A stretch of 64,000 nt of DNA from Sphingomonas immobilis (GCF_030580995.1 NZ_JAUQSZ010000018.1:30329-94328), one strand, 5' to 3'; positions 34,501-44,287 are shown, counted from the stretch's first letter. Numbers and translations are program-made. The notes: generated by a model from the letters alone, not told the origin.

Positions 34501-35781
34501 CTACTTCTCGGCTGGCAACACCGCCGTCGCCGGCAACTCGCCCGCCATCCCCTTCGCGACGCCTTCCGCCGTTGCCATCACGCGCAACACGTTGCCGCCG
34601 GCGAGCTTGGCGACGTCCTTGTCGCTCCACCCGCGCCGCATCATCTCCCCCAGCAGCGCCGGATAGGTCGAGACATCGCCCAGCCCCTCGGGCAGCGCAT
34701 TGCCCACCCCGTCGAAGTCCGATCCGATGCCGACGTGATCGACCCCGGCCACCCTGGCGATATGATCGATGTGATCGGCCACCATCGCGAGCGTCACTTT
34801 CGGCGCAGGATGGGCCCTTTCCCACTCCGCCATCGCGGCGGCGGCCTTGTCGGGCTGCCCGATCAGCAGGCCGCCATAGGGTGGCGCGTTGAGGCGGGTG
34901 CGCTCCGCCGCCCGGTCCGCCGACCAGCGCCGGTAGTCGTCGGACACGTAGTTGAGCGCGTAGTTCACCATCACCACGCCCCCGTTCGCCGCCACCAGCT
35001 TCAGCACCGCGTCCGAAACATTGCGCGGATGATCGTCGAGCGCGCGCGCCGAGGAGTGCGAGAAGATGACGGGCGCCTTCGACACCGCGAGCGCGTCACG
35101 CATCGTGCCCTCGCTGACGTGGCTGAGGTCGACCAGCATCCCCAGCCGGTTCAGTTCATGCACCACCGCCTTGCCGAACGGCGTCAGCCCGCCGTGCTTC
35201 GGATCGTCGGTGGCCGAGTCCGCCCATTCGATCGTCTTGACGTGCGTCAACGTCAGATAGCCCGCGCCGAGAGCGTGATAGGCACGCAAGACCGACAGCT
35301 TGCCGTCGATCTGTCCGCCGCCCTCGACCCCGATCATGCTGGCGATGCGACCGCTGGCGTGGATGCGGCGCACGTCGTCGGCGGTGCGCGCCAGCGCGAA
35401 CGCCTCCGGGTAGCGCGCGACGATCTGCTTCACGAGGTCGATCTGCTCGAGCGTCTCCTCGACCTGCTGCAGGCCAGGCTCCGCGGCGTCGACATAGACC
35501 GACCAGAACTGCCCGCCGACCATGCCCTTTCGCAGCATCGCGATATCGGTGTTGTAGCGCTCCGGCTTCACCGCGCCGAGCCCCGAACGCAGATCGAGCG
35601 TCCAGCGCTTGTCCTTCTCGCGCTCGCGCAGCGTTTCGGGCCAGTCGTTATGCCCGTCGATCAGCGGCGTCTCCTTCAGCACGCGGGCGACGCGCGCCGG
35701 AATGTCGGACTGCGCGGTGGCGGGCGCGGCGATGAAGGCCGCGGCGAGGAGCAACTGAAGGATAGGTTTGGACACAGGCAT
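34501..35781 (-). CDS. Membrane dipeptidase (M19 family)
   Basis: 426 residues from ATG 35781, with AAGGGG upstream. A Sec signal (ILQLLLAAAFIAAPATAQS) is followed by the M19 zinc site DGHND (H44, D46), a bridging Glu in GVEGGG, and His residues in LSHVS and HSSARALDDHPRN. Such enzymes cut dipeptides, including D-amino-acid ones, in the periplasm. It is divergent from a secreted M28 peptidase gene across 85 bases, so the two may be co-regulated for peptide use. Confidence 0.92.
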   Translation of the reverse strand: MPVSKPILQLLLAAAFIAAPATAQSDIPARVARVLKETPLIDGHNDWPETLREREKDKRWTLDLRSGLGAVKPERYNTDIAMLRKGMVGGQFWSVYVDAAEPGLQQVEETLEQIDLVKQIVARYPEAFALARTADDVRRIHASGRIASMIGVEGGGQIDGKLSVLRAYHALGAGYLTLTHVKTIEWADSATDDPKHGGLTPFGKAVVHELNRLGMLVDLSHVSEGTMRDALAVSKAPVIFSHSSARALDDHPRNVSDAVLKLVAANGGVVMVNYALNYVSDDYRRWSADRAAERTRLNAPPYGGLLIGQPDKAAAAMAEWERAHPAPKVTLAMVADHIDHIARVAGVDHVGIGSDFDGVGNALPEGLGDVSTYPALLGEMMRRGWSDKDVAKLAGGNVLRVMATAEGVAKGMAGELPATAVLPAEK

Positions 35782-35866
35782 TTCCCCTTTTCCCGGCAGC
35801 TTAGAGCAACGGAAGCGGACGGCAATGTCTCGACAGGGCGCGGCGCGGCGCATAGCATCCGCCGCC

Positions 35867-37459
35867 ATGAAGCGTATCCTCCCTCTCCTCCTCGCCGCCA
35901 CGCTGCTGCCCAGCGCCGCACCGGCTCCCGCATCCCGCGCAGATGCCTGGTGGACCGACATCGCCAACATCGCCAGCGACGACACGCAGGGCCGCCAGAC
36001 CGGATCGCCCGGCTATCTGAAGGCGGCCGACTACGTGATGAAGCGCTTCAAGGAGATCGGCCTCGCGCCCGCCGGCGAAAACGGCAAATTCACCCAGAGC
36101 GTCGCCTTCGAGCAGCAGGTCATCGACCAAGCCGGCTCCTCCGCGGTGCTGATCGGGCCCGACGGCAAGGAAACGCCGTTCGCAATGGGCGACAATTTCG
36201 TCATCTCGGCGGGCGGTGCCCGCCGCGCACCGCTGACGGACGCACCAATGGTGTTCCTCGGCTACGGTCTCAGCCTGCCCGCCTTCGGGCATGACGATTT
36301 CGCCGGCGTCGATCTAAAGGGTAAGGTCGCAGTCGTCTTCGCGGGCGGCCCCGCCGACATTCCCGGCCCGGTCAAGGCCGCAAACCGCAACGCGCGCACG
36401 AAGCTGCTCGCGAAGCTCGGCGCGGTCGGGCTGATCTCGCTCGTCACGCCCAAACAGATGGAGATCCTCTGGTTCCGCTCGACGCTTCTCGCCAAGCAGC
36501 CGGGCATGTACCTCGCCGACGACAAGCTGCGCGAGACGCCGACCGGCTGGCTCGGCGCGAGCGTCGATCCGTGGGAGAACAGCCGGCTCTTCGCGGGCTC
36601 CGGCAAGCGTTACGCCGAGATCGCCGATCTCGCCGACAGCAACGGCGCGCTGCCGACCTTCCCGCTCGCGCAGCGGATCCGGGTAAAGCCGGCGGCACGC
36701 GTGTCGCCGGTCACGTCGCCCAACCTCGTCGCCAGGCTCGACGGATCGGATCCGAAACTGAAGGGCGAGTATGTCGTCATCTCCGCGCACCTCGATCATC
36801 TCGGCGTAGGGGCGGCGATCAACGGCGACACGATCTATAACGGCGCAATGGACGATGCCTCGGGCGTCGCCTCGGTGCTCGATATCGCCGCGCAGTTGAA
36901 GAAGGGCTCGCGCCCGAAGCGCACGATCCTGTTCGTGATCGTGACCGCAGAGGAAAAGGGCCTGCTCGGCTCGCATTATTTCGCCAACAAGCCGACCGTG
37001 CCGAAGGCGAACATCGTCGCAGACCTGAATTTCGACATGCCGTTGCCGCTTTGGCCACTCAAGACCGTGCTGGTGCAGGGCGAGGGCGAAAGCACGCTCG
37101 GCGACGTCGCGCGCGCCGCCGCCGCCAAGCAGGGCCTAGCGCTCACCCCTGATCCCCTGCCCGATCGCAACAGCTTCGTGCGCACCGATCAGTTCAGCTT
37201 CGTGAAGGCGGGTGTGCCGGCGCTGTCATTCAAGTTCGGCTTCCAGAAGGACACGCCGGAATTCAAGATCGAGCACGACTGGCGCGCCAACCGTTATCAC
37301 TCGCCTTCGGACGATCTGCTGCAACCCGGCGTGCTGAAGGCCGAGGCGGTGAAGCTGAACGATTACGTGGCGAACGTCGCGGCGATGACGGCGAATGCCC
37401 CCGCCCGCCCGACCTGGCTGCCGACGAGCGTGTTCAACCCCGCGAACGCGGCGAAGTAA
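35867..37459 (+). CDS. Secreted M28 aminopeptidase with PA domain
   Basis: 530 residues from ATG 35867. Signal peptide ILPLLLAATLLPSAAPAPA. A PA-type insert around residues 130-270 (KVAVVFAGGPADIPG) precedes the M28 zinc peptidase core: SAHLDHLG, NGAMDDASGV (bridging Asp), TAEEKGLLGS (catalytic and metal Glu) and a late RYHSPSDD His. It removes N-terminal amino acids from peptides in the periplasm or outside. Convergent with the DsbA-like gene, with four bases between stops. Confidence 0.9.
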   Translation: MKRILPLLLAATLLPSAAPAPASRADAWWTDIANIASDDTQGRQTGSPGYLKAADYVMKRFKEIGLAPAGENGKFTQSVAFEQQVIDQAGSSAVLIGPDGKETPFAMGDNFVISAGGARRAPLTDAPMVFLGYGLSLPAFGHDDFAGVDLKGKVAVVFAGGPADIPGPVKAANRNARTKLLAKLGAVGLISLVTPKQMEILWFRSTLLAKQPGMYLADDKLRETPTGWLGASVDPWENSRLFAGSGKRYAEIADLADSNGALPTFPLAQRIRVKPAARVSPVTSPNLVARLDGSDPKLKGEYVVISAHLDHLGVGAAINGDTIYNGAMDDASGVASVLDIAAQLKKGSRPKRTILFVIVTAEEKGLLGSHYFANKPTVPKANIVADLNFDMPLPLWPLKTVLVQGEGESTLGDVARAAAAKQGLALTPDPLPDRNSFVRTDQFSFVKAGVPALSFKFGFQKDTPEFKIEHDWRANRYHSPSDDLLQPGVLKAEAVKLNDYVANVAAMTANAPARPTWLPTSVFNPANAAK

Positions 37460-37463
37460 CGAG

Positions 37464-38186
37464 TCAGCTCTTGGCGCGCGCGCGCGCCACCAGCCGCTGC
37501 AGCTCCGCCAGCGGCATCGCCGAGGAAACGACGCGGTTGCCGATCACCCAGCTCGGCGTGCCGGTCAGCTTCAGTTGCTGGGCGATGCTCATGTTGGAGG
37601 CGATCTCGGCATCGGCTTTGGGCGTGAAGGCCGCTGCGCGCCCGGCATCGAGCCCGGCCTTCTTCGCCGCCGCCGCGATCGTATCGGCGGAGACCGAACC
37701 ACCGGCATAGAGCGCGTCGTGGAAGGCGCGGAACTTGCCCTGCTCGGCGGCGGCGAGACTCATCCGCGCCGCCTGCCCACTGCTTTCCCCCAGCACCGGG
37801 AATTCGCGGTAGACGATGCGCAGCTTCGGGTCGCCCGCCAGCAATTCGTCGATCACCGGCAGCGACGCGCGGCAATAGCCGCAATTGTAATCGAAATATT
37901 CAACGATGGTGAGGTCGGGCGCGGCCGCGCCCTGCCACGCGCTACCGACCGGTTCCAGGATCGCCTTGCGGTTGTCGGCGATGACGGTCGCATGTTCCTT
38001 GTCGCGCAACGCCTCCATCGCCTCGGGCAGGATCTCGGGGTGCGACAGCATATAGTCGTGCACGATGCCCTCGACACGCGCGCGGTCCCCGGCCGGCACG
38101 CGGACGAGCGCGCCGCCGAAATACATGGCGATCCCGCCGATCACGATGCCCAGCAATCCCGCGAGGGGTAAAGTCCAACGGCTCAT
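37464..38186 (-). CDS. DsbA-family thiol oxidoreductase (Com1-like)
   Basis: 240 residues. An N-terminal membrane anchor (LPLAGLLGIVIGGIAMYFGG) leads to a helical lid and a thioredoxin fold with CGYC (C102, C105) in YFDYNCGYCR and the cis-Pro loop TGTPSW. It introduces or isomerises disulfides in periplasmic proteins. It overlaps the upstream M48 gene by one base (TGATG), so the two are translationally coupled: a periplasmic quality-control pair of protease and disulfide enzyme. Confidence 0.9.
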   Translation of the reverse strand: MSRWTLPLAGLLGIVIGGIAMYFGGALVRVPAGDRARVEGIVHDYMLSHPEILPEAMEALRDKEHATVIADNRKAILEPVGSAWQGAAAPDLTIVEYFDYNCGYCRASLPVIDELLAGDPKLRIVYREFPVLGESSGQAARMSLAAAEQGKFRAFHDALYAGGSVSADTIAAAAKKAGLDAGRAAAFTPKADAEIASNMSIAQQLKLTGTPSWVIGNRVVSSAMPLAELQRLVARARAKS

Positions 38187-39547
38187 CAGCGCTTCTTATA
38201 CTTCTGGGGATTGTCTTCCATGTCGTTCTGCGCCGCCATCGCGATGTCCTGTGCGCGGATCCAATCGACCGAGTTGGGCGGCAGCCCGCCGAGCGCGGCC
38301 TTGGCACTGTAGCCTGCGCGGCGCAGGTCACCGCTGAGGCTCGCCTGTTCAGCGGCGGCGAGCATCGCGCGAGGCTCGTCGCCGATGCGTTCGTAGACGG
38401 TGCCGAGCTGATACCAGGCGAAGGGATTTTCGTCGTCGCGCGCGACGGCGGTGCGCAACACGCGCACGGCCTCCGGGTAATTGGCCTTGTCCTCGGTCGC
38501 GATCAGCGCATGCCCGAAGGTCGTCGCGATCAACGGCGAATTGCGCGACGTCTCGGTTGCTTCGCGTAACGGTGCCAGGGCCAGCGCCGGCTTCCCTGCC
38601 TCCAGCAGGATCTGGCCCTTGATCTCGAGGAAATAGGGATCGTGCGGCGCGGTCGCGACCAGCGCATTGACCTCGGCATCGGCGCGATTGGGATAGCCCG
38701 CCTTGTGCCACGCATAGGCGCGCGCATAATGCGCGTACGGCGACTGGTCGCTGTCCGGGTAAAGGTTCAGCGTCGTCTTGTATTCGGAGACATAGCCGCG
38801 CAGCTTGGCCTTCACGCGCTTGAAACGCTCCTCCAGCGCGGGATCGAGCGGGTTGTTGTACGCGGGCGAGGCCGTAACGTCGGCGGTCAGCGCGGCGATA
38901 CGTTCGCCGCTGAGCGGGTGGCTCTGCGCATAGGCGTCGATGTTCTGCAGGCCGACGGCATATTCCTCGCTCTGCAGCTTCTTGAAGAAGGCAAGGAAGC
39001 CCTTGCCGCTGATCCCGGCCGTGCGCAGATATTTGGCGGCGGATGCGTCGGCGGTCGCTTCCTGCACGCGCGTGAAGGCGGCGAACTTGTACGCGGCGGC
39101 GGTCTGGCCGGCCGAGAGGATCGCGGCGCCCGCATCGCCCGCGCCCGCCGCCATCGCGGCGATGCCGAGCACCATCGACAGCAGCGAAATGCCGATCGCC
39201 GGCTTCGCGCCGGCATCGGCGAGGACGACATGGCCGTCGGCGATATGGCCGATCTCATGCGCGATCACGCCTTGCACCTGATTGGCATTGTCGGCGGCGG
39301 CGATCAGGCCCGAATGGACGTAAACGGTCTGCCCACCGACGACGAAGGCGTTGATCGAATCATCGTTGATCAGGACGACCTTGACGGTGTTGGGCGACAG
39401 CCCCGCCGCGATGATGATCGGGCGCGACATATCGTTGAACATCGCCTCGGTTTCGGCATCGCGTAGGATCGATTGCGCGGCCGCGGGCTGCGCGCCGATC
39501 AGGAGCGAAGCGGCAAAAGCCGCGACGAAGCGTTTGAATCCCTTCAT
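38186..39547 (-). CDS. Periplasmic M48 metalloprotease with TPR domain (BepA-like)
   Basis: 453 residues from ATG 39547. A signal peptide (FVAAFAASLLIGAQPAAAQS) is followed by the M48 zinc site VIAHEIGHIADGH (H97, E98, H101). The second half is made of TPR-like helices (NPFAWYQLGTVYERIGDEPR). This is the BepA/YfgC layout: a periplasmic protease-chaperone that helps or degrades outer-membrane proteins such as LptD. The pairing with a downstream disulfide oxidoreductase fits that job, as LptD needs disulfides. The specific substrate is inference. Confidence 0.9.
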   Translation of the reverse strand: MKGFKRFVAAFAASLLIGAQPAAAQSILRDAETEAMFNDMSRPIIIAAGLSPNTVKVVLINDDSINAFVVGGQTVYVHSGLIAAADNANQVQGVIAHEIGHIADGHVVLADAGAKPAIGISLLSMVLGIAAMAAGAGDAGAAILSAGQTAAAYKFAAFTRVQEATADASAAKYLRTAGISGKGFLAFFKKLQSEEYAVGLQNIDAYAQSHPLSGERIAALTADVTASPAYNNPLDPALEERFKRVKAKLRGYVSEYKTTLNLYPDSDQSPYAHYARAYAWHKAGYPNRADAEVNALVATAPHDPYFLEIKGQILLEAGKPALALAPLREATETSRNSPLIATTFGHALIATEDKANYPEAVRVLRTAVARDDENPFAWYQLGTVYERIGDEPRAMLAAAEQASLSGDLRRAGYSAKAALGGLPPNSVDWIRAQDIAMAAQNDMEDNPQKYKKR

Positions 39548-39639
39548 GCCGCCGAGCTTACCCCTCTCCCGCATCCGACGCGAGAGCGTTGGCGCGCGCA
39601 ACGTGAACGGCGGGTGAAGGCGGACGCTTCCGGCTTTCT

Positions 39640-39745
39640 GATCGCCGGCGAAGGCCGGGGTCCAATTGGCATAGCGATGGTAACGAAGCGTCACGCTCCA
39701 GTATCAAGACCGTTCTAACTGGATCCCGGCCTTCGCCGGGGAACG
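39640..39745. repeat. Palindromic intergenic repeat, family A, copy 3
   Basis: Inverted arms 39640-39669 (GATCGCCGGCGAAGGCCGGG) and 39717-39745 (ends CCTTCGCCGGGGAACG) are separated by about 47 bases. It has the same CCGGC-GAAGG-style palindromic core as the other family A copies, but no GIY-YIG-like subterminal sequence was recognised. It lies between the start of the M48 gene and the end of rne, where a terminator for rne would be expected only to its right. Confidence 0.65.
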
Positions 39746-39804
39746 GCTTTTGCATTGCGGCAGGCGGACGGGCGGGACCGCGCGAACGGCCCCGCCCTCT
39801 TGGA

Positions 39805-42504
39805 TCACGCCCCGAAGGTGCGCTGCCACCAGCCGCGACGCGCGCTGCCGGCCTCGCCCGGATCGGGATCGATCGCAACCGGCGCGGGCGCAGGCTCGGC
39901 AGTCGCCGCTTCCGGCTCGGGCGCGGGCAACGCATCCGTCGTCGCTTCCGGCGGGCTTTCGGCGAGCGGGATCGCCGCCGCATTGGCCTCGGCCGCCGGC
40001 GCGGCGGACTTCTTGCTACGCGCGGCGCGCTTCGGCTTGGCCGGAGCCTCCTCCGCTACCGGTGCCGGCTCTTCGGGCAAGGTGGTCGCCGCCTTGGCGC
40101 GGCGGGCGCGCTTCGGCTTGGCAGTCGCATCTTCGGGCGCGGCTTCTGCGACGACCGGCTCGGCGACGGCTTCGACCGGTGCAGCCTCGACGTCAGCCGT
40201 CTTGCGGCGGCGCGAGCGCTTGGCCGGGGCGGCGGGTGCCTCCTCGGCTTCGGCGGCCGGCACATCGGCAACGGCTTCGGTAGCAGGTGCTTCCTCGGCT
40301 ACGGCCTCGACGCCCTCTTCCGAAAGCGCCTCGGCGCCGGTCTCGCCCTCGTTGCGACGACCGCCACGACGACCGCGACGGCCACGGCGGCGACGACCGC
40401 CCTCGCCTTCAGCCTCTGCGGTTTCGACCGGAGCCGCTTCCACGCTCTCGCCGGCTTCCGCCGCCTCGGCTGCGTCCGCAGCGTCATCCGCCGCATCCTC
40501 GGCGACTTCGGCTTCGGTGCGCTCGCTGTCGGGACGGTTGCGACCGCGACGGCCGCGACGGCGACGACGCTTGCGGCGGGCATCGCCCTCGGCCTCGGTC
40601 TCGCCTTCGGGGCGCTCGGCACGCTCGCGCGGTTCGCGGCGCGGCCGCTCCTCGGCGACGACCTCCTCCTCTTCCTCGTCGATCTCTTCATCTTCGATCT
40701 CATCCTCGATGTCGTCGTCGACCTCGATCATCGGCGTGTCGAAGCGCGGTGCGTAGGCGGGCGGCGGGCCGGATGCCTCGACCGACATGCGCGCGCCCTC
40801 GGCCTCGCCGTCCGACGCGACCTCGATCGACACGCCGTAGCGCTCCTCGATCTCGGCGAGCTCCGCGCGCTTCTTGTTGAGGAGGTACATCGCCGCTTCC
40901 TGGCTGGCGCGCAGCAGCAGGATCGAACCGCGACCGCGGGCGGCCTCGTCCTCGATCAGGCGCAGCGCCGACAGGCCCGCCGACGAGGCGGTGCGGACGA
41001 AGCCCGAGCCTTCGCAATGCGGGCACGGCCGCGTCGAGGCTTCGAGCACGCCGGTGCGCAGGCGCTGGCGGCTCATCTCCATCAGACCGAAGGACGAAAT
41101 GCGGCCGACCTGGATGCGGGCGCGATCGTTCTTCATCGCCTCCTTCATCGCCTTCTCGACCTTACGGACGTTGGACGAATGATCCATGTCGATGAAGTCG
41201 ATCACGACGAGCCCGGCCATGTCACGCAGGCGGAGCTGGCGGGCGATCTCGGCGGTAGCCTCGAGGTTGGTCGCGGTCGCGGTCTGCTCGATATTATGCT
41301 CGCGCGTCGAGCGGCCCGAGTTGATGTCGATCGACACCAACGCCTCGGTCGGGTTGATGACGAGGTATCCGCCCGACTTGAGCTGCACCACCGGGTGGTA
41401 CATCGCCGAAAGCTGATCCTCGACGCCGGCGCGCTGGAACAGCGGCACCGGGTCGCTGTAATGCTTCACGCGCCGCGCGTGGCTCGGCATCAACAGCTTC
41501 ATGAATTCCTTGGCCTGACGGTAGCCGTCATCGCCCTCGACGATCACCTCGTCGATATCCTTGTTGTAGATATCGCGGATCGCGCGCTTCATCAGGTCGC
41601 TGTCGCCGTAGACGAGCGCGGGCGCGCTGCTGGCGAGCGTGGTCTCGCGGATGCCGTCCCACAGCCGCGCGAGATAATCGAAGTCGCGCTTGATCTCGAC
41701 CTTGGTGCGCTGGAGGCCCGCGGTGCGCACGATGCAGCCCATCGACGGCGGCAGCTTGAGGTCCGCCATGATCGACTTGAGGCGCTTGCGGTCGCCCGCG
41801 TTCGAGATCTTCCGGCTGATGCCACCGCCGTGCGACGTGTTGGGCATCAGCACGCAATAGCGGCCGGCGAGCGACAGATAGGTCGTCAGCGCCGCGCCCT
41901 TGTTGCCGCGCTCTTCCTTGACGACCTGCACCAGCAGCACCTGACGGCGGCGGATGACGTCCTGGATCTTGTAGCGGTGGCGCAGCGACGTGCGGCGCTC
42001 GCGCAGATCGTCGACCGCCTCGTCGGCGGCGCTGCGCTTGCGGCGGCTGCGCGTGCGGCCCGAATCCTCGGCTTCGGCCTCGGCGCCGGCACCGCCGTCG
42101 TCTTCGAAACGCTCGACCGATTCCTCGTCCTGCTCGAAACCGTCCTCATCGACGTCGCCTTCCAGCGCGTCCTCTTCGGCATCCTGCTCGGCACGCAGCG
42201 CGGCTTCCTCGGCGGCATGCTCGGCTTCTTCGCGCAGCAAGGCCTCGCGGTCCTCGCGCGGGATCTGGTAGTAATCGGGGTGGATTTCCGAAAACGCCAG
42301 GAAACCGTGGCGGTTGCCGCCGTAATCGATGAACGCAGCCTGCAGCGACGGCTCGACGCGCGTCACCTTGGCGAGATAGATATTCCCCTTGAGCTGTTTC
42401 CGCTCAGCGGATTCGAAGTCAAATTCCTCGATCCGGTTCCCTTTGACGACGGCCACGCGGGTTTCCTCCCGGTGGCGTGCGTCGATCAGCATACGCATGG
42501 TCAT
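39805..42504 (-). CDS. rne: Ribonuclease E/G
   Basis: 899 residues from ATG 42504, with GGAGA 8 bases upstream; longer starts lack a site. The S1 domain begins at about residue 37 (LKGNIYLAKVTRVEPSLQAA) and is split by an acidic insertion at roughly 85-165 (many Glu/Asp, then RTRSRRKRS). The catalytic metal residues are D393 (VSIDINSGRST) and D436 (VVIDFIDMDHSS); the zinc-link is CPHC at 494-497. The C-terminal third is a disordered Ala/Glu/Arg-rich scaffold with GRRGRRGGRR-like basic patches, typical of degradosome platforms. It is the main endonuclease of mRNA decay and rRNA/tRNA processing. Confidence 0.95.
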   Translation of the reverse strand: MTMRMLIDARHREETRVAVVKGNRIEEFDFESAERKQLKGNIYLAKVTRVEPSLQAAFIDYGGNRHGFLAFSEIHPDYYQIPREDREALLREEAEHAAEEAALRAEQDAEEDALEGDVDEDGFEQDEESVERFEDDGGAGAEAEAEDSGRTRSRRKRSAADEAVDDLRERRTSLRHRYKIQDVIRRRQVLLVQVVKEERGNKGAALTTYLSLAGRYCVLMPNTSHGGGISRKISNAGDRKRLKSIMADLKLPPSMGCIVRTAGLQRTKVEIKRDFDYLARLWDGIRETTLASSAPALVYGDSDLMKRAIRDIYNKDIDEVIVEGDDGYRQAKEFMKLLMPSHARRVKHYSDPVPLFQRAGVEDQLSAMYHPVVQLKSGGYLVINPTEALVSIDINSGRSTREHNIEQTATATNLEATAEIARQLRLRDMAGLVVIDFIDMDHSSNVRKVEKAMKEAMKNDRARIQVGRISSFGLMEMSRQRLRTGVLEASTRPCPHCEGSGFVRTASSAGLSALRLIEDEAARGRGSILLLRASQEAAMYLLNKKRAELAEIEERYGVSIEVASDGEAEGARMSVEASGPPPAYAPRFDTPMIEVDDDIEDEIEDEEIDEEEEEVVAEERPRREPRERAERPEGETEAEGDARRKRRRRRGRRGRNRPDSERTEAEVAEDAADDAADAAEAAEAGESVEAAPVETAEAEGEGGRRRRGRRGRRGGRRNEGETGAEALSEEGVEAVAEEAPATEAVADVPAAEAEEAPAAPAKRSRRRKTADVEAAPVEAVAEPVVAEAAPEDATAKPKRARRAKAATTLPEEPAPVAEEAPAKPKRAARSKKSAAPAAEANAAAIPLAESPPEATTDALPAPEPEAATAEPAPAPVAIDPDPGEAGSARRGWWQRTFGA

Positions 42505-43007
42505 GTATAAATCTCCGGGCGCGCGGGCCTGTGCCTGTGGGGCCGCTCCGCGCGCGATGTTGGTACGATCCCGGCGGCGCGGCGATGCCGACGCTTCCGG
42601 TTTCGTTGATTGTGAGAGTGAATGCCTCTGCTCGCTTGGCACGCCCGGGCGCGTGGCCCTGGGCACCCGCAACGCTCGCCGAACCGCCGGCGAAAGCCGG
42701 GCGGTGCGAGGGTTGGGGGAAATGCATCATGCGAACGTCAACCTGAATGGCCTTCCGTGCAGGATAAACGCGCGGACCGGCCGGATCGACCGGCGCCTTA
42801 CGCAAAACCCTGCGCAGACCGGTACTTCCATGAGCCTAGCACCACATACCAGCGGCAGCAACCGGCACGTTGCAGGCGCGAAACGTGCCGCAATGTTTGG
42901 CAAAGAAGCGATTAACCGCGCCGCTTCATCCTAAACTTATCGGGGCCTGCCAGAAACCATTTCAGAAATAGACGAACCGAATCTTAGAACACTGGGACCC
43001 CCCGCCC
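42505..43007. promoter_or_regulatory. Long divergent leader between rne and the amidase gene
   Basis: 503 bases with no supported gene. A hairpin with GAAA tetraloop on the plus strand lies at 42683-42705 (ACCGCC-GGC-GAAA-GCC-G-GGCGGT). The long leader on the rne side fits the known self-control of rne through its 5' untranslated region in other bacteria, but the structure itself is not shown. The amidase promoter should lie in the more AT-rich part at 42900-42990. Confidence 0.45.
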
Positions 43008-44267
43008 ATGCCTTTTCACTGGACCGGCCGCCTGCCGGCGCGGCAATACAGCCGTGTGTCTTTCGTACTTGCTTTGCTGGCCTGCTGGTTTGCGGGATCG
43101 CCCGGTTGGGCGGCCTCGGTCGAACGTGTCGACGTGCGGCCGGACCGGATCGTCATCCGCTTCGACGACCATGTCGGCAAGGCCTCGTCGTTCCTGCTGG
43201 CGGGGCCGCAGCGCATCGCCGTCGACGTCGACGGCGCGAGCATCGGCCGGAAGCTGAGCGCGTCCGGCCTCGTCACCGCGATCCGGCAGGGGCCGCGCGG
43301 CGACACGGGGGTACGCATCGTGTTCGATCTCGCCCGCCCCGCCGTCGTCAGCAGCGGCCGGTTCGGCAACGACGGCCGCGACCTGACGATCGCGCTCAAG
43401 ACGGTCGACGACGCGACTTTCGCGCGCGCCGCCAACGAGGGCCGGCTGCGCTTCCTGCCGCCGTTCGCCTTCGGCACCGACGTGGCCGCGCCGCGCCCGA
43501 AATATCACCTCGCGATGGCGGTCCCCGCATCGAGCCGCACGCTGCAACTGCCGCGCATCGACGGCGACGATGACAGCCGCCCGCTGGTGGTGATCGACGC
43601 CGGGCACGGCGGGCAGGATCCGGGCGCGATTTCCCCGGACGACGGCCGCCGCGAGAAGGACGTGACGCTGCGCATCGCCAAGGCGATCCGCGCCGAACTG
43701 CTCGCCTCGGGCCGCGTGCGCGTGGCGCTGACGCGCGAGGACGACCGCTTCATCGTGCTGCAGGAACGCTACGGCATCGCGCGGAAACTGCACGCCGACC
43801 TGTTCATCTCGGTGCATTGCGACAGCGTCGGCTCGGGCGACGCGACCGGCGCGTCGGTCTACACCTTGTCCGAAGTCGCCTCCGACAAGGAATCGGCACG
43901 GCTGGCGGCGCGCGAGAACCGCGCCGACATCATCGCCGGGGTAAACCTCGCCTCGACGTCCGCCGACATCTCCTCGATCCTGATCGACCTGACGCAGCGC
44001 GAGACGATGAATTCCTCCGCCAGCTTCGCCCGCCTGCTCGGCCGCGAGGCGCAGCCGCTCATTCCGGTGAAGCCAAATTTCCACCGCATGGCCTCGCTGA
44101 TGGTGCTGAAGGCGCCCGACATGCCCTCGATCCTGTTCGAGACGGGCTATATCTCCAACCCGCGCGACGCCGCCTTCATCGACAGCCCCGACGGCCGCAA
44201 GAAGATCGCGGAAAGCGTGCGCAAGGCGATCGACGTGCATTTCGCGAGACGGCTGGCGAGCAACTGA
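43008..44267 (+). CDS. amiC: N-acetylmuramoyl-L-alanine amidase (AmiC-like)
   Basis: 419 residues. N-terminal signal/anchor near residues 18-36, an AMIN domain (SVERVDVRPDRIVIRFDDHV onward) and a C-terminal Amidase_3 domain. Zinc ligands: H200 in VIDAGHGGQDPG, E216 in RREKDV and H270 in FISVHCDS; the catalytic Glu is in LFETGYISNP. It splits the stem peptide from muramic acid during septum splitting, usually after activation by an EnvC-like factor. A PBP1A gene follows on the same strand 114 bases later. Confidence 0.94.
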   Translation: MPFHWTGRLPARQYSRVSFVLALLACWFAGSPGWAASVERVDVRPDRIVIRFDDHVGKASSFLLAGPQRIAVDVDGASIGRKLSASGLVTAIRQGPRGDTGVRIVFDLARPAVVSSGRFGNDGRDLTIALKTVDDATFARAANEGRLRFLPPFAFGTDVAAPRPKYHLAMAVPASSRTLQLPRIDGDDDSRPLVVIDAGHGGQDPGAISPDDGRREKDVTLRIAKAIRAELLASGRVRVALTREDDRFIVLQERYGIARKLHADLFISVHCDSVGSGDATGASVYTLSEVASDKESARLAARENRADIIAGVNLASTSADISSILIDLTQRETMNSSASFARLLGREAQPLIPVKPNFHRMASLMVLKAPDMPSILFETGYISNPRDAAFIDSPDGRKKIAESVRKAIDVHFARRLASN

Positions 44268-44287
44268 GCCTTTCCCTTTCTTAGCCT

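Noticed and set aside
42389..42934. Open frame of about 180 residues covering the rne start
   Set aside because: Antisense to the first part of RNase E and low-complexity Cys/Ser/Arg-rich; explained by codon bias.
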